Assembly: GCA_902533625.1 (NCBI GenBank)
Contig: CACAMI010000003.1
Span: 1 to 37,430, forward strand
Reading direction: 5' to 3'
DNA from: an uncultured Alphaproteobacteria bacterium
GTDB lineage: Bacteria > Pseudomonadota > Alphaproteobacteria > Rhodobacterales > Rhodobacteraceae
DNA: 37,430 bases
Positions 23,778 to 31,875 of this stretch are shown piece by piece (the first letter of the stretch is position 1; the number at the start of each line of letters is the position of its first letter). Position numbers and translations under genes: made by a program. The notes under the pieces were generated by a model. It searched no databases, was not told the origin of the DNA, and was given only the letters and a program-made list of their open reading frames with translations.

Positions 23778-25826
23778 TTAATTTATTAGTGGAAAATGAC
23801 ATTGAACAGTTCTATTATCAGGCAAAACCTTTTCTTGGGGCATTAAAGTTTTGCACTTTTCCTGAACATATTTACATCTGTTGTGAAATTCACATCCTGA
23901 AGGTCGATTAGTCAGGCTAGGTACCTCCCCTTCAATTGACACAAGATTACGACGTTTGTCTGGATCGGGCTGAGGTACTCCGTGTACCAATGCTTCAGTA
24001 TATGGATGAGCAGGTTTCTGAAAAATCATTTCACCATTACCCTGTTCAACTATGCGACCCAAGTACATAATTGCCAATCTATCACAAATATGCCGTACGA
24101 CTGGAAGGTTATGCGTAACAATTAGATAAGAAAGTTTTCGCCGAGCCTGTAGGTCACGCATAAGATTTAGAACCTCCCCTTGAACAGAGACATCCAGACC
24201 AGCTGTCGGTTCATCCGCAATAATGAGCTTTGGCTCTAATGCAAGTGCACGAGCAACCCCGACTCGGCGGGCTTGACCACCAGACAATTCGTGAGGGTAC
24301 CGATTTAAAAATGAGTGAGGTAAATTAACCATATCACAAAGTCTTCGAGCCTCCTCTTCCAGGTTCTTTTTTTCCTTATTATGTAAGGAAAACGGTTCCG
24401 CAATCAAAGCTCCAACGGTTTTACGAGGGCTAAGAGATCCAATTGGATCCTGAAACATCATTGCCATATCTTGACGCAGATTGCGCAACACAGATTCCGA
24501 CAGGTCGGTCAGTAACCGTCCATCAAATTCCACAGAACCTCTAGAGGAAGGCACCAATCCGAGTATAGCTCGACCCAAAGTAGTCTTACCAGAACCACTT
24601 TCCCCCACCAAACCAAGGGTTTCACCTTGGCGCAAATGAAGAGAAACATTGAGAACTGCATCCACAAAACGCTTTCCATTTCTCTTTAATAACGCCTGTA
24701 ACGGACCCATAATTTCAAAGCGAACATTCAAATTTTCAACATTCAGAATTGGAGGTTTTTCGAAATCAATTATATTTTTTAACGAACTATCATAGGTTTC
24801 TGTCTTTGAAACTTGTCTTTCAATAGTACTAGAGGTTCCAAATTGATCACGACTTGAGTCTAACAAGTGACACTTAGTATTATGGGTACCTTCAATTACA
24901 TATGTTTCTGGCCGATCTTGTTCACATCTCTGGAGTGCGTATTTGCACCTGGGGGCGAAAACACACCCATTGGGCCGTATATGTAAATCTGGCAAATCAC
25001 CAGGAATAGTCGGCAAAAAACGTGCTCGATTGCTAACTCGTGCAGGATCACACTCTAAAAGGGCTTGAGTGTATGGATGCTTAGCATTATGAAAAATCTG
25101 CCGAATATCACCTTGCTCAACAACTTCTCCTGCATACATTACAACTACTTCATCACACAATTCTGCGACAAGTCCTAAATTATGGGAAACAATCATTACT
25201 GTGGATTTCAATTCCTCTTGTAATGATCGAAGGAGATGTATAATTTGTGCTTCCATAGTTACATCAAGTGCTGTGGTTGGCTCGTCTCCGATAAGCATTA
25301 AAGGGTTCATCAGCAAAGCCATGGCGATACCAGCTCTCTGACGCATACCACCGCTAAATTGATGAGGGTATTGATAGACGCGCTGTTCTGTATCTGGAAT
25401 ACCCACCTTGCGCATTATTTGCTTTGAGTGTTCAATTTTCTCTCTGAAGGATTTATTTCTCTGCCTGTAAGCAATGTCTGACATTTGCTGACTATATGAT
25501 AATACTGGGATTTGCGAAGTCATTGGATCTTGAAAAACAATTGAGGCTTCCTCTCCTCGGAAGGCACGAAGTTCATCCTCAGAAAAATCAAGAACATTTT
25601 TCCCATTAAAAAATATTTCGCCACATTCAACTACTCCATTACCAGCTAATAACTGAGTCATTGCCCATATTACAGTACTTTTTCCCGAACCACTTTCACC
25701 AACAATTCCAACAATCTTTCCCTTAGGTGCATTGAAACTAACTTCTCGTAGGGCGTGCACCCGGCCACGTGGCGTCTTGAAATCCACATTCAAATTCCTA
25801 ATCTCTAGAAGGTTTTTAGTATCCAT
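23778..25826 (-). CDS. Fused double-ATPase of a peptide/nickel-type ABC importer (DppD-DppF fusion)
   Basis: This encodes 682 residues with two complete ABC cassettes. The first has Walker A GESGSGKST (43-51), signature FSGGM (157-161) and Walker B LMLIGDEP (176-183). The second has Walker A GESGSGKTT (408-416), signature LSGGQ (514-518) and Walker B LIIADEP (534-540). Each is followed by the oligopeptide-transporter C-terminal extension with four Cys (288, 294, 301, 319 and 645, 651, 658, 676), the pattern linked to an iron-sulfur cluster in peptide importers. The fused layout resembles GsiA/YejF. It starts three bases after the DppC-like stop and drives uptake with the two permeases upstream. 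Confidence 0.96.
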   Translation of the reverse strand: MDTKNLLEIRNLNVDFKTPRGRVHALREVSFNAPKGKIVGIVGESGSGKSTVIWAMTQLLAGNGVVECGEIFFNGKNVLDFSEDELRAFRGEEASIVFQDPMTSQIPVLSYSQQMSDIAYRQRNKSFREKIEHSKQIMRKVGIPDTEQRVYQYPHQFSGGMRQRAGIAMALLMNPLMLIGDEPTTALDVTMEAQIIHLLRSLQEELKSTVMIVSHNLGLVAELCDEVVVMYAGEVVEQGDIRQIFHNAKHPYTQALLECDPARVSNRARFLPTIPGDLPDLHIRPNGCVFAPRCKYALQRCEQDRPETYVIEGTHNTKCHLLDSSRDQFGTSSTIERQVSKTETYDSSLKNIIDFEKPPILNVENLNVRFEIMGPLQALLKRNGKRFVDAVLNVSLHLRQGETLGLVGESGSGKTTLGRAILGLVPSSRGSVEFDGRLLTDLSESVLRNLRQDMAMMFQDPIGSLSPRKTVGALIAEPFSLHNKEKKNLEEEARRLCDMVNLPHSFLNRYPHELSGGQARRVGVARALALEPKLIIADEPTAGLDVSVQGEVLNLMRDLQARRKLSYLIVTHNLPVVRHICDRLAIMYLGRIVEQGNGEMIFQKPAHPYTEALVHGVPQPDPDKRRNLVSIEGEVPSLTNRPSGCEFHNRCKYVQEKCKTLMPQEKVLPDNRTVQCHFPLIN

Positions 25827-25829
25827 TCT

Positions 25830-26741
25830 TCACTTGCCTTTACGGAGCCGAGGGTCAAAAACATCTCGCAGTGCCTCACCCAAAAAAGTAAACCCAAGAG
25901 TAGTAAGTACTAGAGGGATTCCACCTGCGATTATTGGCCATGGTGTGTCTCGAATCACTAGGTATCCTTCATTTAAAATTGTGCCCCAGCTCGCTGTCGG
26001 AGGCAATACACCAAGTCCTAAGAAGGAAAGTCCTGCCTCAATTGTGACGACAACGGGAACATCCATAGCTGCGAGAATAAGTAATGGACCAATTACATTA
26101 GGCATAATGTGACGCCACATAATTATAGCAGGATGAGCTCCTAGAGATCTCTCCGCTAGAATGAATTCAGTATTCTTCAAAGCAAGCGTACTCGTACGAG
26201 CCAAACGTGCATATCCAGGAATACTAGTCACAATAACGACTGCTAAAACCAACTCAAGACTGGGTCCTAGAAGAGCAACCGCTGCAAGAGCTAACACAAT
26301 AGTAGGAAAGGAACGGATAGAATCGAAAATCAGAAGTAAAAAATTATCAAGCCATCTTGGTCCGTATCCGGCCAGCATCCCCAAAAGTAATCCCACAAAT
26401 AAAGAAATAGAAACACCAATTGCCGCAACTTTCAAAGCAACTCTACCTCCATATATTACACGAGAATAAGTATCACGGCCAAGTTGGTCTGTTCCAGCCC
26501 AGTGTTCCAGGGTTGGACCAGACATTCGCTGTGGGATATCCATTAAAAACGGATCGTGGGTTGCGAAGTAGGGTGCAAAAATTGCACTTACGAAAAATAA
26601 AACGACCAGCATAAGACCAAACATTCCAAGTCGATTATTCAGAAAGAGTGAAAGCTTTTCTCGAGACTCACTCATATGACCCTTAATATCTTGGTCTTTT
26701 TTTGCGCTTTCAAGCGCTTTATTAGAGGCTATCTCTGACAC
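25830..26741 (-). CDS. ABC importer permease, DppC family
   Basis: This encodes 303 residues. The DppC type is shown by the N-terminal domain with FFVSAIFAPYFATHDP and DQLGRDTYSRVIYGGRVAL, then about five more membrane helices with the EAA-type coupling loop ERSLGAHPAIIMWRHIMPNV. The end, LGEALRDVFDPRLRKGK, is diagnostic of the C-type subunit. The GTG start at 26741 overlaps the DppB-like gene by 20 bases; ATG 26675 is an alternative that still leaves the first helix intact. It forms a heterodimeric pore with the DppB-like protein. Confidence 0.95.
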   Translation of the reverse strand: MSEIASNKALESAKKDQDIKGHMSESREKLSLFLNNRLGMFGLMLVVLFFVSAIFAPYFATHDPFLMDIPQRMSGPTLEHWAGTDQLGRDTYSRVIYGGRVALKVAAIGVSISLFVGLLLGMLAGYGPRWLDNFLLLIFDSIRSFPTIVLALAAVALLGPSLELVLAVVIVTSIPGYARLARTSTLALKNTEFILAERSLGAHPAIIMWRHIMPNVIGPLLILAAMDVPVVVTIEAGLSFLGLGVLPPTASWGTILNEGYLVIRDTPWPIIAGGIPLVLTTLGFTFLGEALRDVFDPRLRKGK

Positions 26742-27666
26742 GTGGGTCCAACCATGAAACTACAAGATCAGCAATAAGGGTTACAAAAACATAGAGTCCA
26801 ACAGTAACAAGAACAGCTCCTTGAATAACTGGAAAATTACGACTCAATACCATGTCATATATAAGTTTCCCAATGCCTGGGCGTGAGAATATAATTTCTG
26901 CAAAGACGGCTCCAGATAACAAACTTCCGAAACCAATGCCAATCAAGGTAATTGTTGGTAAAATTGCCACCTTAAGAGCATAACGAAAAATTATGGTTCG
27001 GGAACGAAGACCAAAAGCCCGGGCCGAGCGAATATAGTTCTCTCCCATAACTTCCAACATAGAAGCACGAACCATCCTTGCAAGATAGCCAACCCACCCT
27101 AGTCCAACAGCAAATGCAGGAAGAATAAGGTGGTGAACCTGATCCAAAATATTTCCTGATTCACCAGCACCTATTACCGGCATCCACCTCAGGGTTACTG
27201 AGAAGAGCAAGATAGCCCATATTGATACCAGAAAGGAAGGAATAGCAATAGTTCCAACCGACAAAACACCTGTAAACCTATCAAGCCAAGTATTTGGTTT
27301 TAGAGCAGAAAGGCAGCCCAAAGGGATACCGACAAGAGCTGCCCATCCTATAGCAGACACTGCTAAAGTGACTGTAAATGGCAATTGCTCGGCCATCGTC
27401 GTTGTGACACTTCGGTCCGAAAAAACGTCAGCTCCAAGATCACCTTGAAGAACGTTACCCATGAATATCAAGAACTGGTAAATGAGAGGTTTATCTAGAT
27501 GCATTTTAGCTGCATATGCTGCCTGAATTTCGGGTGTTGCACGAGGCCCAAGCGCTATGCTTACCGGATCGCCCGGTATCATATGTAGCATCAGGAATAG
27601 GGCCATAATTGCCACAAAAATAATTACTAGGGCGAGAAAAATTCGCTTAATTAAATATATCAACAT
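26722..27666 (-). CDS. ABC importer permease, DppB family
   Basis: This encodes 314 residues. MLIYLIKRIFLALVIIFVAIMALF opens the first helix, followed by the DppB-type MIPGDPVSIALGPRATPE loop, about six membrane helices and the coupling loop ENYIRSARAFGLRSRTIIFRYALKVAILP. It ends LVVSWLDPRVRD, typical of B-type subunits. No clear ribosome site precedes the ATG, and a strong hairpin lies just upstream, so its translation or mRNA level is probably set below that of the binding protein. It overlaps the dppC-like gene by 20 bases. Confidence 0.95.
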   Translation of the reverse strand: MLIYLIKRIFLALVIIFVAIMALFLMLHMIPGDPVSIALGPRATPEIQAAYAAKMHLDKPLIYQFLIFMGNVLQGDLGADVFSDRSVTTTMAEQLPFTVTLAVSAIGWAALVGIPLGCLSALKPNTWLDRFTGVLSVGTIAIPSFLVSIWAILLFSVTLRWMPVIGAGESGNILDQVHHLILPAFAVGLGWVGYLARMVRASMLEVMGENYIRSARAFGLRSRTIIFRYALKVAILPTITLIGIGFGSLLSGAVFAEIIFSRPGIGKLIYDMVLSRNFPVIQGAVLVTVGLYVFVTLIADLVVSWLDPRVRDSL

Positions 27667-27691
27667 AGTTGTAAACTATAGCAAAGAAAGA

Positions 27692-27713
27692 CCGCCGGGA
27701 GAATTCCCGGCGG
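27692..27713 (-). terminator. Intra-operon hairpin between binding protein and permease genes
   Basis: CCGCCGGGA and TCCCGGCGG form a perfect 9-bp GC-rich stem with a four-base loop, 12 bases after the binding-protein stop. On the minus strand it is followed by TCTTTCTTTG, a weak T tract. It likely acts as a partial terminator or 3' stabiliser so that binding protein is made in excess of the membrane subunits. Confidence 0.7.
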
Positions 27714-27725
27714 CTATAATTGAGA

Positions 27726-29276
27726 TCACGCCTTAAAGTATGAAAGCATCGTTTCACCAGATGGAGCAAAACGGGGAGATATATTATCTCTGTGCACAAA
27801 AACTTCAGGTTCATGAGTTAAGAAAACATATGCTCCCGTTTCCTCCATGATTTCCTGCATCCTAATAGCAATCTTATGCCGTTCCTCTGCTTCAGAAACT
27901 GCAACGAGCTCAACATATAATTTTTCAAACTCGTCAGAAGACCAACGCTCCCAATTCCAAATTCCAACCTGATCACGAACAAACCATTGGAAAGCCCCAT
28001 AGGGATCGGGACCTGAGCCGTATCGCATAAGCCAGATTTCCATATCTTTCCAAGTATCGCCTTTACTCTCTTGACCCATTTCCCAGAAAGGACCTGAATC
28101 CAGAGGCATAATTTCAACTGCGATACCAATTGCTGCTAGGTTGGCCTGAATAATTGTTGATGCTAGTATACGTTCCTGATTATTTAGAGTGCGCAAAGTA
28201 AGAGAAAGGCCCGATACTCCAGCCTCATCAAGCAAAGCCTTTGCTTTTGCAGGATTATACGAGTAGCCAGTTTGATTCCTTTTTCCTACCAGACCAGGAC
28301 AAACAATTCCCGAAGATAATTCCGCGGTTCCTGAATACGCGCCCTGGTTTATCGCACTAACATCGACCGCATGCTGAATTGCCTGACGCACCCTAATGTC
28401 TTTCATCTTTGGGTTATCAATATTCATACCTAGCCACATATACTGAAGAGCACCTGCTACTGTAAGCTTGCTATCAGCAGGGACTTGCTTAAGGTATCTT
28501 GCATACGTATCCGATGAAATCTGGGCAACATCCAATTCACCTGCCTCATAGGCAAGCGCTGCTGCCGAATCTTCAGTTACGATTGGACAATAAATCTCAT
28601 CATACTGTGGCTTAGTACCAGTCCATTCCGGATTGCGGGTCATCCGAACATATTGACCTTGTTTCCACTCCATAACGTAAGGGCCACAAGTTGCTGGAAC
28701 GTCGTTTGTGAATTTTCCTCCAACAGCTTCAGTTGCTTTCTTTGAAATTATTACTCCTGTACCAGAAGACAGTGTTTGAGTCATGAACGGCGCGAATGCT
28801 TGCTTCAAAATAAGGGCACCACTATATTTGTCTGTAATTTCTGTGCGATCATACGCAACGTAGTCACCTTTCCATTCGCTTTGAGCCATACGGTCATACG
28901 AAAAGGCTACATCTTCAGATGTGAGCTCCCCGTATCCGTTGGACCACATTAACCCAGATTTAAGTTTGAATTCGATACGAGTTGGACTAACTACCTCAAC
29001 TCGATCAACAAAAGGGGACTTAGCCCAGACAGCCATGCCATCAACATAGTCATAATGGACAAGCGCTGGCATGCAGCACCAGTTTACGTCGTTGTCAGGA
29101 TGGCCACCAACATAGTAGCCAGGATCCAAACTGTCCATATCTCGATTAAATCGAACAGTTAATTTTCCTCCTGATGACGAGAAAGAAATCCCCGGAATGG
29201 AAGAAGCTACAGTCAGCGCACTTCCAAATGCTATAGACTGTAGAAGTGCTCTCCTCGATAGTCCATTTATACTCAT
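27726..29276 (-). CDS. Family 5 extracellular solute-binding protein (peptide/nickel-type)
   Basis: This encodes 516 residues. It catches substrate in the periplasm for the importer encoded next. The N-terminus has a twin-arginine signal (LSRRALLQS, residues 6-14) followed by a hydrophobic stretch to about residue 33, implying Tat export. SBP family 5 features include the LDPGYY opening of the mature protein, NGYGELTSEDVAFSYDRM, the GPYVMEWKQGQYVRMTRNPEW segment and VRQAIQHAVDVSAINQG. The ATG at 29276 is chosen because AAAGGAGG precedes it; an ATG at 29300 would include that site in the coding region. Family members bind peptides, nickel chelates, opines or glycosides, so specificity is open. 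It heads the operon and is divergent from CocE paralogue 3. Confidence 0.95.
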   Translation of the reverse strand: MSINGLSRRALLQSIAFGSALTVASSIPGISFSSSGGKLTVRFNRDMDSLDPGYYVGGHPDNDVNWCCMPALVHYDYVDGMAVWAKSPFVDRVEVVSPTRIEFKLKSGLMWSNGYGELTSEDVAFSYDRMAQSEWKGDYVAYDRTEITDKYSGALILKQAFAPFMTQTLSSGTGVIISKKATEAVGGKFTNDVPATCGPYVMEWKQGQYVRMTRNPEWTGTKPQYDEIYCPIVTEDSAAALAYEAGELDVAQISSDTYARYLKQVPADSKLTVAGALQYMWLGMNIDNPKMKDIRVRQAIQHAVDVSAINQGAYSGTAELSSGIVCPGLVGKRNQTGYSYNPAKAKALLDEAGVSGLSLTLRTLNNQERILASTIIQANLAAIGIAVEIMPLDSGPFWEMGQESKGDTWKDMEIWLMRYGSGPDPYGAFQWFVRDQVGIWNWERWSSDEFEKLYVELVAVSEAEERHKIAIRMQEIMEETGAYVFLTHEPEVFVHRDNISPRFAPSGETMLSYFKA

Positions 29277-29401
29277 AATTTTTCCTCCTTTGGTAAGCAT
29301 GTTTCAAATAGAATCATGTTTTGACAAATTGTCGCACTAAATCAGACCATGACATTCTGTGTCCTGTCAATAAAAACTCACTCCTACATATGAACTATGC
29401 T

Positions 29402-29410
29402 ATTATATCA
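29402..29410 (-). promoter_or_regulatory. Candidate extended -10 promoter of the importer operon
   Basis: On the minus strand TGATATAAT matches an extended -10 element (TGnTATAAT), about 125 bases before the binding-protein start. No good -35 is visible at standard spacing, which extended -10 promoters may lack. Confidence 0.35.
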
Positions 29411-29438
29411 CTGATTCTTTGGTTGAGGATTAGATCTC

Positions 29439-29467
29439 TTTTCTCAAGGATCGACACCATGAGAAAA
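29439..29467. promoter_or_regulatory. 8-bp inverted repeat in the divergent importer/CocE promoter region
   Basis: TTTTCTCA and TGAGAAAA are exact complements with a 13-base spacer. The element lies between the importer operon and CocE paralogue 3 and is placed so that one regulator could control both. No regulator gene is adjacent. Confidence 0.4.
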
Positions 29468-29520
29468 CTTAGGTACTCATATAACTAATAGTTTTACTCA
29501 TCATTAAGAGAGTTAACAAA

Positions 29521-31566
29521 ATGGTAAATTCAAAGTTAACTATAAAGAACTTCCGGCGATCAGTTGAAAATAGGGAGCTCGTTTGGGTACCTATGTCCGA
29601 TGGACGTAAGCTTGCTGCACGAATCGTACTTCCAAAAAATGCTAAAAATATGCCTGTCCCGGCAATACTTGAGTATATACCATATCGGCGCCGAGATGGA
29701 ACAAGAATTCGTGACGAAGAGGTCATGTATTGGTTCGCGGGGAACGGCTATGCATCCGTTCGACTTGATATAAGCGGAAGCGGCGACTCCGAAGGTCTGA
29801 TCGAAGATGAATATGTCAAGCGTGAACAAGACGATGCCATCGAAGCAATCGCTTGGCTAGCAAGCCAAAACTGGTGCTCAGGAACGGTTGGGATGATCGG
29901 AATTTCATGGGGTGGTTTTAATGGCCTCCAAGTTGCAGCAAGGCGACCTCCAGCTTTGAAAGCGGTGATCTCATTGTGTTCCACCGTAGACCGTTACAAT
30001 GATGATGTTCACTTTATGGGTGGTTGTTTGCTTAATGATACCATGGATTGGGGTAGCAAGTTTTTTACCATTGGAGCTTTACCTCCTGACCCAGAGATGG
30101 TTGGAGAAAGAAAGTGGCGCACCATGTGGAAGCAACGCATAGAAGGTCTCGAGTTATATCCGGCACTTTGGATGCAACACCAACGCCGCGATGCGTTTTG
30201 GAAGCATGGTTCAGTTAAAGAAAACTACGATGATATCGAGTGTGCCGTTATGGCTGTAGCAGGCTGGGTTGACGGCTATACTTCTGCTGTTTTCGAACTA
30301 GTAGAAAACCTAAAAGCACCCTGTAAAGGCATTCTTGGACCATGGGGACACCTATACCCTCAGATGGGAATTCCTGGTCCCGCTATCGGTTTTATGCAAG
30401 AGTGTAAGCGCTGGTGGGATCATTGGCTCAAAGGCATTGATACAGGTGTAGAAAAGGATCCAGATATGCGCATTTTTCTGCAAGATTCAGAAAAGCCCAT
30501 GCCTCATTTTGATGAACGCAAGGGACGCTGGCTAGGCATCCCGCACTGGCCTTCGAAATCCATACGTAGTCAGGTCCAATACTTTGACGGCAAGAACTTA
30601 AGCTTAAAAACTTCTAAAAAATTAAAAAAACATCTCCGCACAATTTCTTCACCGCAAACGACCGGATTGGCTGCGGGAGAATGGTGTGCCTATGGTTTAG
30701 GGAAGGTAGCACCAGAGCTTCCATTAGATCAGCGTGAGGACGATTCAGGTTCTATGTTATTTGATGGACTGCCAATTCAAAAACCAATTGCGATTGTTGG
30801 AGAAAGTCTTGTGCGACTAAGGATAGCATCTAACCAAACACAAGCTTTCGTGGCGGTTAGACTAAACAACATTCATCCGGATGGAACCTCAGAACGTATA
30901 TCATATGGTTTGCTTAATCTCTCCCATAGAAACGGCAACGCAAAACCGTCGAAGTTAAAAGCTGGAGTTTTTTATGATGTGGACGTAAAGCTCAAAGGAA
31001 TAGCTCAAACTATTCCAGAGGGTAATAGTTTGAGGATTGCTATATCCACTAGTTACTGGCCTATGATTTGGCCTTCTCCAATAACCCCTAAGCTTACCAT
31101 TGATCCCTCTGGGTGCTATGCTAAACTGCCGATACTGCAAAGCGAAAATAAATTCTCTAATGTGAAGTTTGCACCAGTAGAATATGCATCGCCTTTAAAG
31201 ACTACAGTAACAGGAACAGGAGAAGAATCTCGTGAGGTCATCCATACCATTGACAATCAAACATCTCACTTTGTTGTTACTAGAAATGATGGAAGTTTAG
31301 TTATTGACGATATTGGTACCGAGGTGTCCTATACGAAGAAAAAGGTGTTTACGGTCGGTCGAACTGATCCACTAAAATCAGCTGCTGATGTTACTTGCAC
31401 TGCTCAATTCAAGCGTGGCCAGTGGAATGCCAGAACAGAAACCGAAACCCAACTAACGTCAGATAAAAAATTCTTCCATTTGAAAGGTACAGTGCGAGCA
31501 TTTGATAATGAGAAACCATTTGCTGAACACTCTTTCAAAGCATCTGTGAAGCGAGATTGTCTTTAG
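29521..31566 (+). CDS. CocE/NonD-family hydrolase, paralogue 3
   Basis: This encodes 681 residues. Ser129 in MIGISWGGFNG, Asp251 in VAGWVDGYT and His277 in GPWGHLYPQ form the triad. The Arg of the conserved RVDIRGSGDSEG segment is Ser here (RLDISGSGDSEG). The C-terminal region after about residue 575, containing RNDGSLVIDDIG and ETETQLTSDKKFFHLKG, aligns with the tails of the other two paralogues. It is transcribed away from the importer operon with 244 bases between the start codons, so it may share its regulation. The ribosome site is weak (AGAGAG). No signal peptide, hence probably cytosolic. Confidence 0.94.
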   Translation: MVNSKLTIKNFRRSVENRELVWVPMSDGRKLAARIVLPKNAKNMPVPAILEYIPYRRRDGTRIRDEEVMYWFAGNGYASVRLDISGSGDSEGLIEDEYVKREQDDAIEAIAWLASQNWCSGTVGMIGISWGGFNGLQVAARRPPALKAVISLCSTVDRYNDDVHFMGGCLLNDTMDWGSKFFTIGALPPDPEMVGERKWRTMWKQRIEGLELYPALWMQHQRRDAFWKHGSVKENYDDIECAVMAVAGWVDGYTSAVFELVENLKAPCKGILGPWGHLYPQMGIPGPAIGFMQECKRWWDHWLKGIDTGVEKDPDMRIFLQDSEKPMPHFDERKGRWLGIPHWPSKSIRSQVQYFDGKNLSLKTSKKLKKHLRTISSPQTTGLAAGEWCAYGLGKVAPELPLDQREDDSGSMLFDGLPIQKPIAIVGESLVRLRIASNQTQAFVAVRLNNIHPDGTSERISYGLLNLSHRNGNAKPSKLKAGVFYDVDVKLKGIAQTIPEGNSLRIAISTSYWPMIWPSPITPKLTIDPSGCYAKLPILQSENKFSNVKFAPVEYASPLKTTVTGTGEESREVIHTIDNQTSHFVVTRNDGSLVIDDIGTEVSYTKKKVFTVGRTDPLKSAADVTCTAQFKRGQWNARTETETQLTSDKKFFHLKGTVRAFDNEKPFAEHSFKASVKRDCL

Positions 31567-31649
31567 AAATCAATTCTATTTTTTACGGATAAATAGCTTA
31601 AAGAGTATTTCCAATTTTCTTCAAGGCAAACTTTTCTTTCGACTATATC

Positions 31650-31670
31650 TCTATAAAACTCTATTCAAAT
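31650..31670 (+). repeat. 21-bp repeat, copy 2
   Basis: This is identical to 10128-10148 and in the same orientation. It lies 73 bases before the small ORF at 31743, at the change from AT-rich to G+C-richer DNA. TATAAT at 31677-31682 just downstream could be a -10 element for the mttB-like unit. Confidence 0.7.
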
Positions 31671-31742
31671 TTTAGTTATAATATAGAATGGCACAGAGTT
31701 AGAATTTTATTTGGCAATTAATATGATCCGAGGACGCAAAAA

Positions 31743-31871
31743 ATGGAACAAGGTTATTACTGGCGTGATTGGCGCATGCCCTGGTTCCATGATGGCATGA
31801 ATGAAGGTGTGGAACTGAAGGATATCGCCACCTTACCAAACGACCCCGCTGGCAAATCGATGAGAGGTTAA
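31743..31871 (+). CDS. 42-residue small ORF coupled to the mttB-like gene
   Basis: ATG at 31743 has GAGGA eight bases upstream, and the frame runs 42 codons to TAA, ending four bases before the MttB-like start. The peptide is aromatic and charged at its N-terminus (GYYWRDWRMPWFHDGM) and has no signal or membrane segment. Its base composition matches the G+C-richer downstream gene, not the AT-rich upstream DNA, so it probably belongs with it. I do not recognise a family. It could be a small partner protein, a leader peptide that controls translation of the methyltransferase, or the remnant of a longer gene. Confidence 0.6.
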   Translation: MEQGYYWRDWRMPWFHDGMNEGVELKDIATLPNDPAGKSMRG

Positions 31872-31875
31872 GCAT

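Noticed and set aside
16881-31566. Possibility that the three CocE genes are recent identical duplicates or a composite transposon
   Set aside because: The proteins are clearly related but diverged along their length, no transposase is seen, and no long identical DNA segment joins them.
31721-31800. Alternative 25-codon frame (ATG ATC CGA...) overlapping the small ORF before the mttB-like gene
   Set aside because: No ribosome site and shorter; the 42-codon frame has GAGGA at proper spacing and abuts the next gene.
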